This document shows, piece by piece, positions 11,158 through 20,986 of a stretch of DNA of 64,000 nucleotides. Within the stretch, counting starts at the first letter, position 1; every line of letters starts with the position of its first letter. The notes under the pieces are model-generated. The model worked only from the letters and a program-made list of their open reading frames with translations, made no database searches and was not told the DNA's origin. A program made the position numbers and the translations under genes. The stretch comes from Svornostia abyssi (lineage in GTDB: Bacteria; Actinomycetota; Thermoleophilia; Solirubrobacterales; Solirubrobacteraceae): the NCBI GenBank assembly GCA_024666565.1, contig CP088295.1:1674001-1738000 (forward strand), in the 5' to 3' direction.

Positions 11158-12181
11158 CTACTGAGGCAGCGTTGACTCGCGCAGCACGGCCCTATTCCTC
11201 GGGCCCACGAGCTGTCCGCGAGGTCGTTCGTGACGCAGCGCCAGGAAGTCGCCGAACATGACGTAGCGCTCCGCGATGGCAGCCGCGTAGCTCGTGATCG
11301 AATCAAAGACGATGGGCCTTGACTCGCGGTGGTCGCAGAGCCACACGCGCGGGCCGACAGGCTCGAGGTCGGTCGCGATGCCGAGGCTGTACTGGAGCTC
11401 ACCGAACAGCACCACCGTGACCCACGTCGTGTCGTCAGTGCTATCCACAAGGATGCTATGTTCCCACGGGTAGGTGAGGCGGTGCATGCGGTCGGCGCCT
11501 TCGAGCCGCGTAGGCACCGCAGAGACACCCCCCGGACGGCGCACCGTAGACGTCTCCGTTGCGAAAGAGAGCGAGCAGGAAGAGCTCACCGTCACTCCCG
11601 CGCCACTCTGGCGGCATTGTGAGCGACAAGACCCCGAGCGCAACCTTGGCGGCGAATCGCGGCCATACCCACGGAGCGAGCGCCCACGATCGTTCGATCG
11701 GAACCGGCGCCGAGCGCGGCTCCTGGGCGACGAGTTCAACCGTTCTTCCGGGGTGCGAGGCTCGGACACGGTCAAGGACCTTGGCCGTAGCTGCCTGAAG
11801 TTCGTCGTCAGGCAGCGTGGGCAGCGTGAAGGTGAACTCACCCTGCCCCACCTCGTGCAGATCGCCGGCGGCGCGCTGCTCGAGGGTGACGCCCTCCGGT
11901 GTGGCCCGCAGCAACGCGGGAGCGGCATCGGGAAGCCAGCCTCCGAACTGGGCTCCCTTGAAACGACGAGTACGGGTGTTGACTGCGCCCGAAAGCGCTC
12001 GCAAGATCTCGACATCCGGATCCCGCATGAGCGGGTTGTCGACATGGAGCGCCGCGCCCGAATTGCATTGCTTGTGGGCGCGAATCACAAGGTTGCCGCC
12101 AAGCCTGGCCGGGACTACATGCTCGTCGTTCAGTGGCCCAGAGACAGAGCCGGGAATGCAGTACGGGCACTCGTCATCCAT
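11158..12181 (-). CDS. HNH endonuclease-like protein, one frame break
   Basis: The protein has about 340 residues and starts at an ATG (MDDECPYC). The N-terminus has an HNH/zinc layout: CPYC, then EHVVPARLGGN, then HKQCN. The rest is not recognised. The frame breaks in the C6 run 11528-11533; removing one base joins GAPSGG to VSAVPTRLEGADRMHRL and continues to ESTLPQ. An alternative upstream start at 12265 exists but adds no recognisable sequence. It sits between the recombinase remnant and an IS982 copy, divergent from the nuclease-STAND gene. A DNase or defence role is plausible but inferred only from the HNH motif and neighbourhood. Confidence 0.65.
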
Positions 12182-12280
12182 CAATGGCAGCCTACGCCGA
12201 TCGAGCAGAACTCCCAGAGTTCGAGCCCCGCGCGCGCCTACGATCGGAACTCGGACCACCGTCACGCACCCGACGGCTAG

Positions 12281-13272
12281 ATGGTTGATTCCACGCGGTG
12301 GTGCGTGGAGGGGACATAACGCAGCAGGTCGAAGTCGGCGGTGCTTGCAGTTCTCACCGTCTGCCCTAGGGGGCCACGATGCGCGCCGACCTCGACCTGC
12401 TGCTCACTGCGGTGTTCGCCGCGGCGGACGATCTCCTGCCTGAACGGCGGGAGAACGCCAGGCGCAGCGTGACCGATGCGGAGGTCGTCACGCTCGCGGT
12501 CGCGCAGGCGATCATGGACATTCCCGGCGACCGCGAGTTCCTCGCGGCAGCCCGGTGGCGGCTGGGGCATCTGTTCCCCCGGCTGCCGAAGCAGCCGGGC
12601 TATTGGAAGCGCCGCGCCCGCTGCAGCGAGCAGATCGACTGGCTGATCGGCATGTTCGCCGGCGATTGTCCGGGGCATTTCGACTCGATGGTGTTGATCG
12701 ATTCGACGCCGGTGGAGTGCGGCCGGTCGGTCGACACCGCCCGGCGGTCAGAGCTGCAGCCGGCCTGCGCGCATCACTACAGCCGCAGCCACTCGCGGTG
12801 GTTCTGGGGGGATGCGCCTGCACCTCCTGGCCGCCCCGGATGGCACCCCCAGGGCGGCGATCCTCGCCTCGGCCGACGAGAAAGAGCGCGATGTCGCGCT
12901 GCGGTTGTTCGAGCGCGGCCTGCACGGCGGCGAGCTCGTCATCGCCGACAAGGGCTACGCCGGCAAAGAGCTGCAGCAGACCGCGCGGGAGCGGTTCGGC
13001 GCGACCCTGCTGCGCCCCCGGCGCAAGGACGAGCCCGGACAGGGCCCGCACCTCGCGCCGATCCGCCAATGCATCGAGAGCATCTTCTGGACGCTGAAAA
13101 GCCGCCTCGGCCTCGAACGCCACCAGGCCCGCACCCTGCACGGCCTCAGAGCAAGGATCGCCCCCAAACTTCTCGCGCTCGCCGCCAGCGTCTGGCTCAA
13201 CCACTACCTCGGACGACCCACACGCGCCCTCGCCGACCTCGCGATCTAACCAGGACGCGTGGAATCAACCAT
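12281..13272 (+). mobile_element. IS982-family insertion sequence, copy 1
   Basis: The element is 992 bp with terminal inverted repeats of 17 bp (ATGGTTGATTCCACGCG at the left, its complement at the right). It is flanked by CTAG on both sides (12277-12280 and 13273-13276), consistent with a 4-bp target duplication. It carries one transposase reading frame on the plus strand. Its translated reading frames are identical to those of the inverted copy at 14056-15047, implying recent duplication. It lies upstream of both the HNH gene (minus strand) and the nuclease-STAND gene (plus strand), so it may have displaced their promoters. Confidence 0.9.
12379..13249 (+). CDS. IS982-family DDE transposase (copy 1), frame break at G6
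   Basis: The transposase of about 290 residues has the DDE triad: D in LIDSTPVECGRS, D in VIADKGYAGKELQ, and E in RQCIESIFWTLKSRLGLERH. The N-terminal helical region (LTALFAAADD-type, then DAEVVTLAVAQAIM and HLFPRLPKQPGYWKR) matches the IS982 group. The frame breaks at the G6 run 12806-12811: the first frame ends in SRWFWG and the second continues MRLHLLAAPDGTPRA. The same break is in copy 2. A single extra G, or programmed slippage on the G run, would explain it. Confidence 0.85.
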
Positions 13273-13412
13273 CTAGCAGCGAACATGCCCGATGCGCTCG
13301 ATCGGTCCAAGCATCTTGCGCGAACATACGTTCTATCCCAGACTAGAGGTTGAGCCTCGCGGGCTCCGCTTCGCACCACGCGATTGAACTGACGAAAGGA
13401 GGTAACGGAGCA

Positions 13413-14055
13413 ATGCTGTCGCTGAGCTTCAGAAGAAATGTCACTCGGCTTGACGCCGGGACCCTTACGACGTTGATGTCGGCGCTTCTCACCGCCGAAG
13501 CAGCCAGACTCAACATGCCTCCAAACGCCGTCGTGGTCTCGCAAGCGTTGAACGACGCAGACGGAGGACTCGACGCGCGGATCGACGAGGTTCCGGTTGC
13601 TCCAGACAACCTCTTGCCCAGCGGACTCGTCGGTTTCCAGTTCAAGGCCCGCAAGAGCAAGACGTTCAGCAACGAGGAGCTTCGAGCAGAGCTCGCAAAG
13701 CCCGGTCCGACCCGGATCCTTCAGCAGCGTGGGACGTACGTTCTGGTCGTACAGGCCGACCTCAATGATCAGCAACGTTCGCTGATCGAGCAGCGACTTG
13801 CAGAGGAAGCTTCACTGATCGCGGCAGATCCGCAATGCCTCGTGTGGGATGCGACGGCTATCGAAGCGTTTGCGCAGCATCACGTAGCCGTAGTCGAGGG
13901 TCTGGAACTTGAGTCGTTCGAGGCCGTTCGGGCCCTCCCAGAGATCGAGCAATCGCTGAGAATCGCCGAGCGGCCTTACGAGGCCGATGACAGGCGCAGG
14001 GAGGCGATCGAGCAGATACGGAGCCGGGCGACCGGCAGTGGATCGGATGAACTAG
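13413..14055 (+). pseudogene. Nuclease-STAND NTPase gene, 5' part (split by IS982 copy 2)
   Basis: A very strong ribosome site (AAAGGAGGT, 13395-13403) precedes the ATG at 13413. The 214 codons before the insertion encode an N-terminal domain with a PD-(D/E)xK-like nuclease pattern: GGLDA (D54) followed by GFQFKA (Q76-x-K78). A helical region and linker follow. The frame runs into the IS at CTAG 14052-14055 and ends artificially eight bases later. Removing 996 bases (element plus one CTAG) continues the frame without a break into the P-loop at 15052. The intact protein would be 1202 residues. The nuclease assignment rests on spacing and motif, not on a search. On its own this fragment is probably inactive or toxic. 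Confidence 0.75.
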
Positions 14056-15047
14056 ATGGTTGATTCCACGCGTCCTGGTTAGATCGCGAGGTCGGCGAGG
14101 GCGCGTGTGGGGCGGCCGAGGTAGTGGTTGAGCCAGACGCTGGCGGCGAGCGCGAGAAGTTTGGGGGCGATCCTTGCTCTGAGGCCGTGCAGGGTGCGGG
14201 CCTGGTGGCGTTCGAGGCCGAGGCGGCTTTTCAGCGTCCAGAAGATGCTCTCGATGCATTGGCGGATCGGCGCGAGGTGCGGGCCCTGTCCGGGCTCGTC
14301 CTTGCGCCGGGGGCGCAGCAGGGTCGCGCCGAACCGCTCCCGCGCGGTCTGCTGCAGCTCTTTGCCGGCGTAGCCCTTGTCGGCGATGACGAGCTCGCCG
14401 CCGTGCAGGCCGCGCTCGAACAACCGCAGCGCGACATCGCGCTCTTTCTCGTCGGCCGAGGCGAGGATCGCCGCCCTGGGGGTGCCATCCGGGGCGGCCA
14501 GGAGGTGCAGGCGCATCCCCCCAGAACCACCGCGAGTGGCTGCGGCTGTAGTGATGCGCGCAGGCCGGCTGCAGCTCTGACCGCCGGGCGGTGTCGACCG
14601 ACCGGCCGCACTCCACCGGCGTCGAATCGATCAACACCATCGAGTCGAAATGCCCCGGACAATCGCCGGCGAACATGCCGATCAGCCAGTCGATCTGCTC
14701 GCTGCAGCGGGCGCGGCGCTTCCAATAGCCCGGCTGCTTCGGCAGCCGGGGGAACAGATGCCCCAGCCGCCACCGGGCTGCCGCGAGGAACTCGCGGTCG
14801 CCGGGAATGTCCATGATCGCCTGCGCGACCGCGAGCGTGACGACCTCCGCATCGGTCACGCTGCGCCTGGCGTTCTCCCGCCGTTCAGGCAGGAGATCGT
14901 CCGCCGCGGCGAACACCGCAGTGAGCAGCAGGTCGAGGTCGGCGCGCATCGTGGCCCCCTAGGGCAGACGGTGAGAACTGCAAGCACCGCCGACTTCGAC
15001 CTGCTGCGTTATGTCCCCTCCACGCACCACCGCGTGGAATCAACCAT
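14056..15047 (-). mobile_element. IS982-family insertion sequence, copy 2 (inverted)
   Basis: The element is 992 bp, with the same 17-bp terminal repeats and the same translated reading frames as copy 1, in opposite orientation. CTAG flanks it at 14052-14055 and 15048-15051. It interrupts the nuclease-STAND gene. Element plus one CTAG is 996 bases, a multiple of three, and its removal rejoins the two halves in frame (..DEL-VATVTGLAG..). That supports CTAG being a duplicated 4-bp target rather than part of the element. Confidence 0.92.
14079..14949 (-). CDS. IS982-family DDE transposase (copy 2), frame break at C6
   Basis: This is the same transposase as copy 1, read on the minus strand, with the same DDE residues and the same single-base frame break (C6 at 14517-14522 on the plus strand). 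Its 5' end lies toward 14949. Because both copies share the break, either the founder already carried it or the element uses the run for frameshifted expression. Confidence 0.85.
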
Positions 15048-15051
15048 CTAG

Positions 15052-18017
15052 TCGCCACCGTTACCGGTTTGGCAGGCACAGGCAAGACCCGGCTCGTTGT
15101 AGAGGCCCTCGGAGATGCCGGCATTCGCGACCAGGTCCTATATGCGGCCTCCGACCAGGGATTGCACAGCTTTGTTTCGCGCGTGGTCCGCGACGACCGC
15201 ACCTCAGGGATCCTGATCGTCGATGAACTGAGTAGCGCCGTTCGCCATGACCTCCATCAGCGACTCGCGGCGACTAACGGCCGCTGGCAACTTCTCGCGA
15301 TTGAGCCCTTGACCGCAACCCACAGGGTTCGCGGTCCGCGAGACATTCTTGTGGAGCCTCTCGATGGCTCAGCAATTCAAGCCCTCGTCGTGGCCGCATC
15401 CGGTCTCGACGAGAGTCACGCCCGACACGTGGCCGACGTCGCAGGAGGCTTTCCAGAGCTGGCATTTCGCCTCGCGAGTGAGCTTCAACTCGATCCAAGC
15501 TTGGATCTGTACCACCTCGCACACCTCGATCGACCGAATGAGCTCCTAGAGCGAGCGTTGCCGGATGCGGACTTGCGCGACGCGCTCAAGCCGCTTGCAC
15601 TCTTCACCGGTTTGGGGGTTGACGGCGACCTGGGCTATCAGCTCGACGAGGTCGCCGCGGCGTTCGGGCGCGACCCAGCGCAGGTGCGCCACGTGATCGA
15701 ACGTGAGCTATCCCGAAACCGCTTCGTGTCGGCCGCGGGCCGCTACCGAAGCGTGTCGCCGACACTCGTGGCCATCTGGCTCGCCGCCGGGCTGATCGAG
15801 GACACGCCCGAACTCGACCAGATCATCAACTCGCTTCCTGAGCCGGTCCAGGAAGCCTTCTATAGCCAACTAGAGCTGTTCGGCCCAGGTGCGGATCAGC
15901 TAGGTAGCGCACTGGCCAAGCTTCTCGAGGACAACCGGTTCAGAGACCCCTCGTCTTTTGACGGTGCCGCGGGCCGCCTCCTGCGAGCGTCTGCGGCCGT
16001 GGTCCCCTCGCAGGTGGCCGACAACATTAGTCAACTTGTTCGAACCGCCTCACCCGAGCAATTGCGCGCTGTCCCGCGGCGAGACCTGATCTGGGCCCTG
16101 CAGGTCCTGCTGTGGTGGCCAGAGACGTGGGAACAAGCCATCGAAGCGCTCTTCGCCTTCGCGGCACACGAAACTGAGACGTGGTCCAACAACGCCAGTG
16201 GCGTCTTCGCGGATGCGTTCGCGGTGTACCTATCCGGCTCGACGGTCCCATTCTCGACACGCATCGACTGGCTTCGTCGGGCTGTTGCCGAGGGGCGCAC
16301 TGAGACGGAAGCATTGTTGATTCGGGCAGCCGCCAAGGGCCTGGCGCACGGCGGCCATCGCTCCGTAGTCGGCTTCCGAGGAGGTGGCGAGCCTCTCGAT
16401 TGGCAGCCGGAAACAGTCGCGGACCTCAGAGACGCGCGCGCCGCGAGTTGGCAACTGCTGTTCGAGTTCCTGCCCGCGGCAACCGACGACGACCGTCCGG
16501 AGGTCGTCAGCGCGATTGAGCACGGGCTCTGGACGATGGTCCAAGCTGGCCTTGTCGACGAAGTCGACAGCAGCATCCGCTCGGCTGAGTGGACGAGTAG
16601 TGAGCGATCCGCGCTCATGGGAGTCATTCAGCGACTCCTGCGGCTCGAGGCGATCTCGGCCGAAGTTCAGCAGCAGCTATCGGAAGCCCGCGACTGGCTC
16701 GCCGGCGCCAGCGACGTCGCGCAACTAGCAACCGTGTTGGCAACTCCGACGTGGAACCTCCACGAGAACACGGACGCCATGCTCGAGGACCCACCCGTGC
16801 TTGTCGCGCTGGCTGACCGCTTCTCGACTTCGCCGGATACGATTCGGCAGGCCATCGAGACTGGCCGGAGCAGCGCCCAGCCGAATACGCGATTTCGATT
16901 CTTGACTCTGCTCGCACGCCGTGTTGGGAGTGAGGCGCTCGCTGTCGCCATCGCACAGGACGAGGACTTCGACCTGGTCGCCGCGTCGGCCGCCATCGCG
17001 ACGGCGGAGGAGAACCACGAAGACGCGTGGGTCGACGAGTATCTCGGGCAACTGGCTGCCGGACAGCACGGCTCCTTCGTGCCCCACCTGGTCACGTACG
17101 CCTCAGTCACCGACGATCGGATCCGCCTGGCGCTCGATGTCGTTGAGCAGGGCAGGGCTAGCGCCGATGCCCTGGCGAACCTCCGGGGCGGGGGACGCTT
17201 TGCCGAGCTCTCGGAGCCTCTGATCGCGGACATGCTCGTCGCCCTAGCCAACGCCAACGCAGCAGAAAGCGCGCTCGGCATGCTCCTGCAGCTGGTCGAG
17301 GCGCGAGGCAATCCAACCGGCCGCCTGAAGACGCTTTCAAGCGAACTCGCGTTGCAGGCAGTCGGCTCTGAACATGGAGATCCGATGTTGGACTACTACG
17401 TGACGCAGTTGCTAAAGCGAGGCATTTTTGACGACTCGGAGGTCACAGCGCTATGGGCGTCCCGCGTCAGGAACCGCGAGGGCCTCGTCGAGGAGCTCGA
17501 CCACGCGCTGACAGAGCGTCTCATTGAGGACATTCCCGAGGAAGCGCTTGGAGCTGCCCTCCAACTCGTTCGCGACGAAGCGGCGGGCGACGCATCGTTC
17601 TCGCTGTTCGCTTCACGCGACCTGGCGATACTGAGTCGAGTCGCGGCGAAGCTCGGTGTCGACGCCGTATGGCAGGAGGTTGCAGCGCTGACCGAGCACC
17701 AACTACGCATCGCCATCCACCACATGCGGTGGGCCGGAACTACCCCCGACCCCCTCGTCCGTCGCTTCTTGACCTCATCCCGGTTTGAGGGATACGAGAG
17801 CGAGGCCGCCAGTTGCTTCTTCAACACTCTTGGAACCGTGTCCGGCCACTACTGGATCGCACTGGCCAGGGAACTCGAGCGAGCTAGGTCATGGCTACGC
17901 GATCTGCATGGGACATCAGCGGAAGAGTGGGCGCGCAACCTGGTGGATCGCTATGAACGAGATGTCAAATCTCAACGCCAGAGGGACGAAGAAGAGCGGT
18001 TCCGTCTCGGCTACTAG
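15052..18017 (+). pseudogene. Nuclease-STAND NTPase gene, 3' part
   Basis: This continues the gene starting at 13413. In reconstructed numbering, Walker A is GLAGTGKT (220-227), Walker B is ILIVDE (268-273), and a GxP-type motif (GGFPELAFRLA) follows at the end of the NTPase. These are STAND features. The remaining ~750 residues are a long alpha-helical region without recognised repeats, ending in a charged tail (RQRDEEERF). N-terminal nuclease, central STAND and long helical C-terminus is the architecture of Avs-like anti-phage sensors, in which the C-terminus recognises a phage protein and oligomerisation turns on the effector. The piece lacks its own start after the insertion; a TTG at 15069 could start it, but without the nuclease. 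Base composition is lower in GC than the flanks, like the rest of the island. Confidence 0.75.
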
Positions 18018-18280
18018 TCGGCCGCATCCGCGACGAGCCAGCGTCCTGCTTCGATCAATAAGTCTTGGAAGCGCGAAGTAGTCCTGGGTTCTAGCCGGGA
18101 CCGGTGATCTCCGTACAGCTCGCGGAAACGCGGAAGTCGTCGCGAGAACGCCCACACCGGCCCCGGGTGTGACGGACGGTTCCCCGGGAGAGCCCGTCCA
18201 GTACCTGTCAGAACGGGTACCCATTGCGTGCCTGTCGTGCCACAGGAGCTGCTTTGGGCAAGTCTCCGCACGCTATTCAC
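18014..18280 (-). CDS. Short hypothetical ORF at island right end
   Basis: This open frame has 88 codons, overlaps the end of the STAND gene by 4 bases and has no recognised family. The C-terminal half (FSRRLPRFRELYGDHRSRLEPRT...) reads like protein, while the N-terminal half does not. It may be the tail of a degraded gene. Its upper end overlaps the small membrane ORF at 18273. Confidence 0.25.
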   Translation of the reverse strand: MNSVRRLAQSSSCGTTGTQWVPVLTGTGRALPGNRPSHPGPVWAFSRRLPRFRELYGDHRSRLEPRTTSRFQDLLIEAGRWLVADAAD

Positions 18281-18440
18281 GTGTTGCGTCTGGCCCCGGA
18301 AAGAGTCGCTTGATCAGCACAGCTACGACGCCGATCCACCCTGTGCCTGCAGCGTGCCAAGGGCTCGGGCCTTGCACAAGCGCTGCCAGGGACCACGTGC
18401 CGGCGCATAGGAGAATCGCCGCGAGGATGACCCATCTCAT
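18273..18440 (-). CDS. Small predicted membrane protein (55 aa)
   Basis: From ATG 18440 the ORF encodes 55 residues with two hydrophobic segments: WVILAAILLCAGTWSLAALV and GWIGVVAVLIKRLF. The same frame stays open upstream to the SDR stop codon at 18690, without any ATG, GTG or TTG. That upstream part also looks protein-like (ATGICYDVTLEQG, then CLPYRRKRLRGLQFGEV). The full gene may therefore be larger with a lost or frameshifted start, and the product would be a membrane protein with a cytoplasmic N-terminal domain. The function is unknown. The remaining bases 18018-18689 hold nothing else I can support. Confidence 0.45.
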   Translation of the reverse strand: MRWVILAAILLCAGTWSLAALVQGPSPWHAAGTGWIGVVAVLIKRLFPGPDATRE

Positions 18441-18689
18441 TCGATCTAACGAGACCTCGCCGAACTGCAGGCCGCGCAGGCGCTTGCGGCGGTACGGCAG
18501 GCAGACCGCGACCGGATCCGCCTCGCGATGTTCGAGGTCGACGCGGGCGGCGTCGGCGCCCTGCTCGAGCGTGACGTCGTAACAGATGCCGGTGGCGCGA
18601 ACGTCCGGGTCGGCGGGGAACGCCGGTTCGGTCCGCTGCGAGTCGGGGTGCGGGTGCTCAGCGTCTCCGTGCGCGAGGTGCGACCGCCG

Positions 18690-19508
18690 TCACAGCACCG
18701 ACCCCAGCGACGTGCGCGTCATCAGCGCCTGCACCGGCCCGGGGACGAACGGCAGCAGTCGATAGGCCAGCTCGGATTCCAGCCCGACCGGCACCACGGC
18801 GTGGTCCTTCTCCGCGGCCTTGACGATGGCCTTCGCGACGATGTCCGGGGAGTGCCCGAAGCGGAAGCGTCGCTGGATGCTCTCCTGGCTGCCCGCGAGC
18901 GGGCCGAACATGCGGGTCGCGGACGGGATCGGCGTGTTGATGACGCCCGGGCAGATCACGCTCACGCCGACGCCGCTGCCGGCCCAGTCGGCGCGCAGGC
19001 ACCGTGAGAACGCGACGACCGCCGCCTTCGACGCGCAGTAGGCGGCCATGTCGCGGTTCATCATGTACGCCGCGCCCGAGGCGATGTTGACCACGTGGCC
19101 GCGGCCGCGGTCCACCATCGCGGGTCCGAAGGCCCGGCAGCCGTACGCGACGCCGTCGAGGTTGATGCCCATGAGCCAGTCCCAGTCCTCGGTCGAGGCC
19201 TCGAGGAACGGCCCGCCGATGCCGACGCCCGCGTTGTTGACGAGCACGTCGACCTCGCCCTCGGCCTCGACGGACGCCGCGAGGTCCGCGACGGCGTGTG
19301 CGTCTGCCACGTCGCACGTCCAGGGCTCGGCGGCGGCGCCCGCGTCGCGGCACGCCTGCGCGGTCGCCGCAGCCCGCTCGCCGTCGATGTCGACACACGC
19401 CACATCGGCGGCCCCGAGCGCCGCGCAGCGCAACGCGGTCGCCTGGCCGATGCCGCTGCCGGCGCCGGTCACCACCACGCGCGCGCCGCGGATCTTCACG
19501 CCGCTCAT
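18690..19508 (-). CDS. Short-chain dehydrogenase/reductase
   Basis: This is a classical SDR of 272 residues: NAD(P)-binding TGAGSGIG near residue 14, NNAG, and the catalytic Y-C-A-S-K in MAAYCASKAAV with an upstream serine (NIASGAAY). It is the third gene of a coupled operon: its ATG overlaps the stop of the BVMO gene by four bases. In such P450-BVMO-SDR operons the SDR typically oxidises the alcohol made by the P450 to the ketone used by the BVMO. The substrate is not visible; terpenoid, steroid or cycloalkane are all possible. Confidence 0.88.
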   Translation of the reverse strand: MSGVKIRGARVVVTGAGSGIGQATALRCAALGAADVACVDIDGERAAATAQACRDAGAAAEPWTCDVADAHAVADLAASVEAEGEVDVLVNNAGVGIGGPFLEASTEDWDWLMGINLDGVAYGCRAFGPAMVDRGRGHVVNIASGAAYMMNRDMAAYCASKAAVVAFSRCLRADWAGSGVGVSVICPGVINTPIPSATRMFGPLAGSQESIQRRFRFGHSPDIVAKAIVKAAEKDHAVVPVGLESELAYRLLPFVPGPVQALMTRTSLGSVL

Positions 19509-20986
19509 GCCGCGAACCGGTAGTCGTCGAGATCGAACCGCGCGCTGCGCATCGTCACCTCCAGCGACGGGGACGGCCGGAACGGCACATCCCCGTGCTC
19601 GTCGAAGTAGTAGCTGTTCGCCGTCGAGCAGCTGTCCTGGAAGAAGATCTGGTTGCCGCGCCGGGACAGCATCTCGGCGAAGAACCGATCGTTGGCCTCA
19701 CGCGTCACCTCGACCACGGTCGCGCCATCGCGCCGCGCGCGCTTGAGGCAGCGGACGATGTGCCGGGCCTGGGTCTCGATGAGGTTGAAGTACGACGAGC
19801 CGTTGTACGCGTACGGCCCGAGGATGGTGAAGAAGTTCGGGAAGCCCGGCACGCTCGCCCCCTCGTAGGCCTGCAGCCGGTGTTCGCCCCACCAGCGTTC
19901 GAGGTCGACACCGTCGCGCCCGGTCACCGGGAAGGGCGGCATGTTGCCCTGCTCGAAGACCTTGAAGCCGGTCGCGAGGATCAGGACGTCGAGGTCGTGA
20001 CGTCCGTCCTGTGTGACGACGCCGCGACGGTCGATCTTCACGATCGGCGACGTCTGCAGCGTGACGTCGTCGCGGTTGAACGTCGCGAGGTACTCGTTGT
20101 GGAAGCTCGGGCGCTTGCAGCCCACCGCGTAGCGCGGCGTGAGCTTGTCGCGGACCTCGGGGTCTCGCACCTGCTGGCGCAGGTACCGCCGCCCGACCCA
20201 TTCGGCCGCGGTGGCCAGCGGCACCACGCCGTTGAAGTGGGCGGGGAGCGGGAACGTCGCCTCGACGAACGCCTGGCTGGCGATCCGCGGGCCGACATCG
20301 CCGAACGGCAGGCGCCCGAGCGCCCAGCGCAGCGCGCCGGGCAGCCGCGCATCGGGCTTGGGCAGGCACCAGATCGGCGTGCGCTGAAAGACGGTGAGCT
20401 CCGCGACCTCGTCGGCGATGGCGGGAATCACCTGGACGGCGGAGGCGCCGGTCCCGATGATGCCGACCCGCTGGCCGCGGAGGTCGACGTCGTGGTCCCA
20501 GCGCGCCGTGTGCATCGTGGTGCCCGCGAACGAGGCGAGGCCCTGGATGTCCGGTGGCTTGGGCTGCGTCAGCGCGCCGGTCGCGCCGACGACGAAGCGT
20601 GCGGTCACCTCCTCTCCTGTGTCGGTGGTCAGGCGCCAGAGGCGGTCGTCCTCGTCGAAGACGGCCCGCTCGACCCGGGTGCCGAAGCGCACGCGTCGGC
20701 GCACGTCGTACTTGTCGGCGCAGTGGCGGGCGTATGCGAGTAGCTCCTCCCCGGGTGCGTAGATCCGCGACCAGTCGGTGCGGCGCTCGTAGGAGAACTG
20801 GTAGCTGAACGAGGGGATGTCGACCGCCACGCCGGGGTAGGTGTTCCAGTTCCAGGTGCCGCCGACGTCGTCGCCCTCTTCGATGAGGACGTGGTCGTTC
20901 AGACCCGCGCGCTGCAGGGCGATCGAGGTGCCGATCCCGGCGAACCCGGCGCCGATGATCACCACGTGGTGGTCGGGCGTGGTCAT
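19505..20986 (-). CDS. Flavin-containing Baeyer-Villiger monooxygenase (BVMO 1)
   Basis: The protein has 493 residues with two Rossmann motifs, GAGFAGIG (FAD) near the start and GTGASA (NADPH). The BVMO fingerprint lies between them (FAGTTMHTARWD, matching FxGxxxHxxxW). Such enzymes insert oxygen next to a ketone to give an ester or lactone, using NADPH and O2. The gene is the middle one of the P450 > BVMO > SDR operon; both junctions are ATGA overlaps. It is closely similar to the BVMO at 30276-31766 over most of its length. Confidence 0.92.
   Translation of the reverse strand: MTTPDHHVVIIGAGFAGIGTSIALQRAGLNDHVLIEEGDDVGGTWNWNTYPGVAVDIPSFSYQFSYERRTDWSRIYAPGEELLAYARHCADKYDVRRRVRFGTRVERAVFDEDDRLWRLTTDTGEEVTARFVVGATGALTQPKPPDIQGLASFAGTTMHTARWDHDVDLRGQRVGIIGTGASAVQVIPAIADEVAELTVFQRTPIWCLPKPDARLPGALRWALGRLPFGDVGPRIASQAFVEATFPLPAHFNGVVPLATAAEWVGRRYLRQQVRDPEVRDKLTPRYAVGCKRPSFHNEYLATFNRDDVTLQTSPIVKIDRRGVVTQDGRHDLDVLILATGFKVFEQGNMPPFPVTGRDGVDLERWWGEHRLQAYEGASVPGFPNFFTILGPYAYNGSSYFNLIETQARHIVRCLKRARRDGATVVEVTREANDRFFAEMLSRRGNQIFFQDSCSTANSYYFDEHGDVPFRPSPSLEVTMRSARFDLDDYRFAA

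Noticed and set aside
12277..15051. Functional composite transposon carrying a resistance or cargo gene
   Set aside because: The enclosed segment is just the 5' part of a gene that continues beyond copy 2, so the pair reflects two insertions rather than a cargo transposon.
18018..18689. Right-hand attachment site (copy of the tRNA 3' end)
   Set aside because: I looked for GGTTCGAATCC and CGGGCGCGCCA in this stretch and did not find them.
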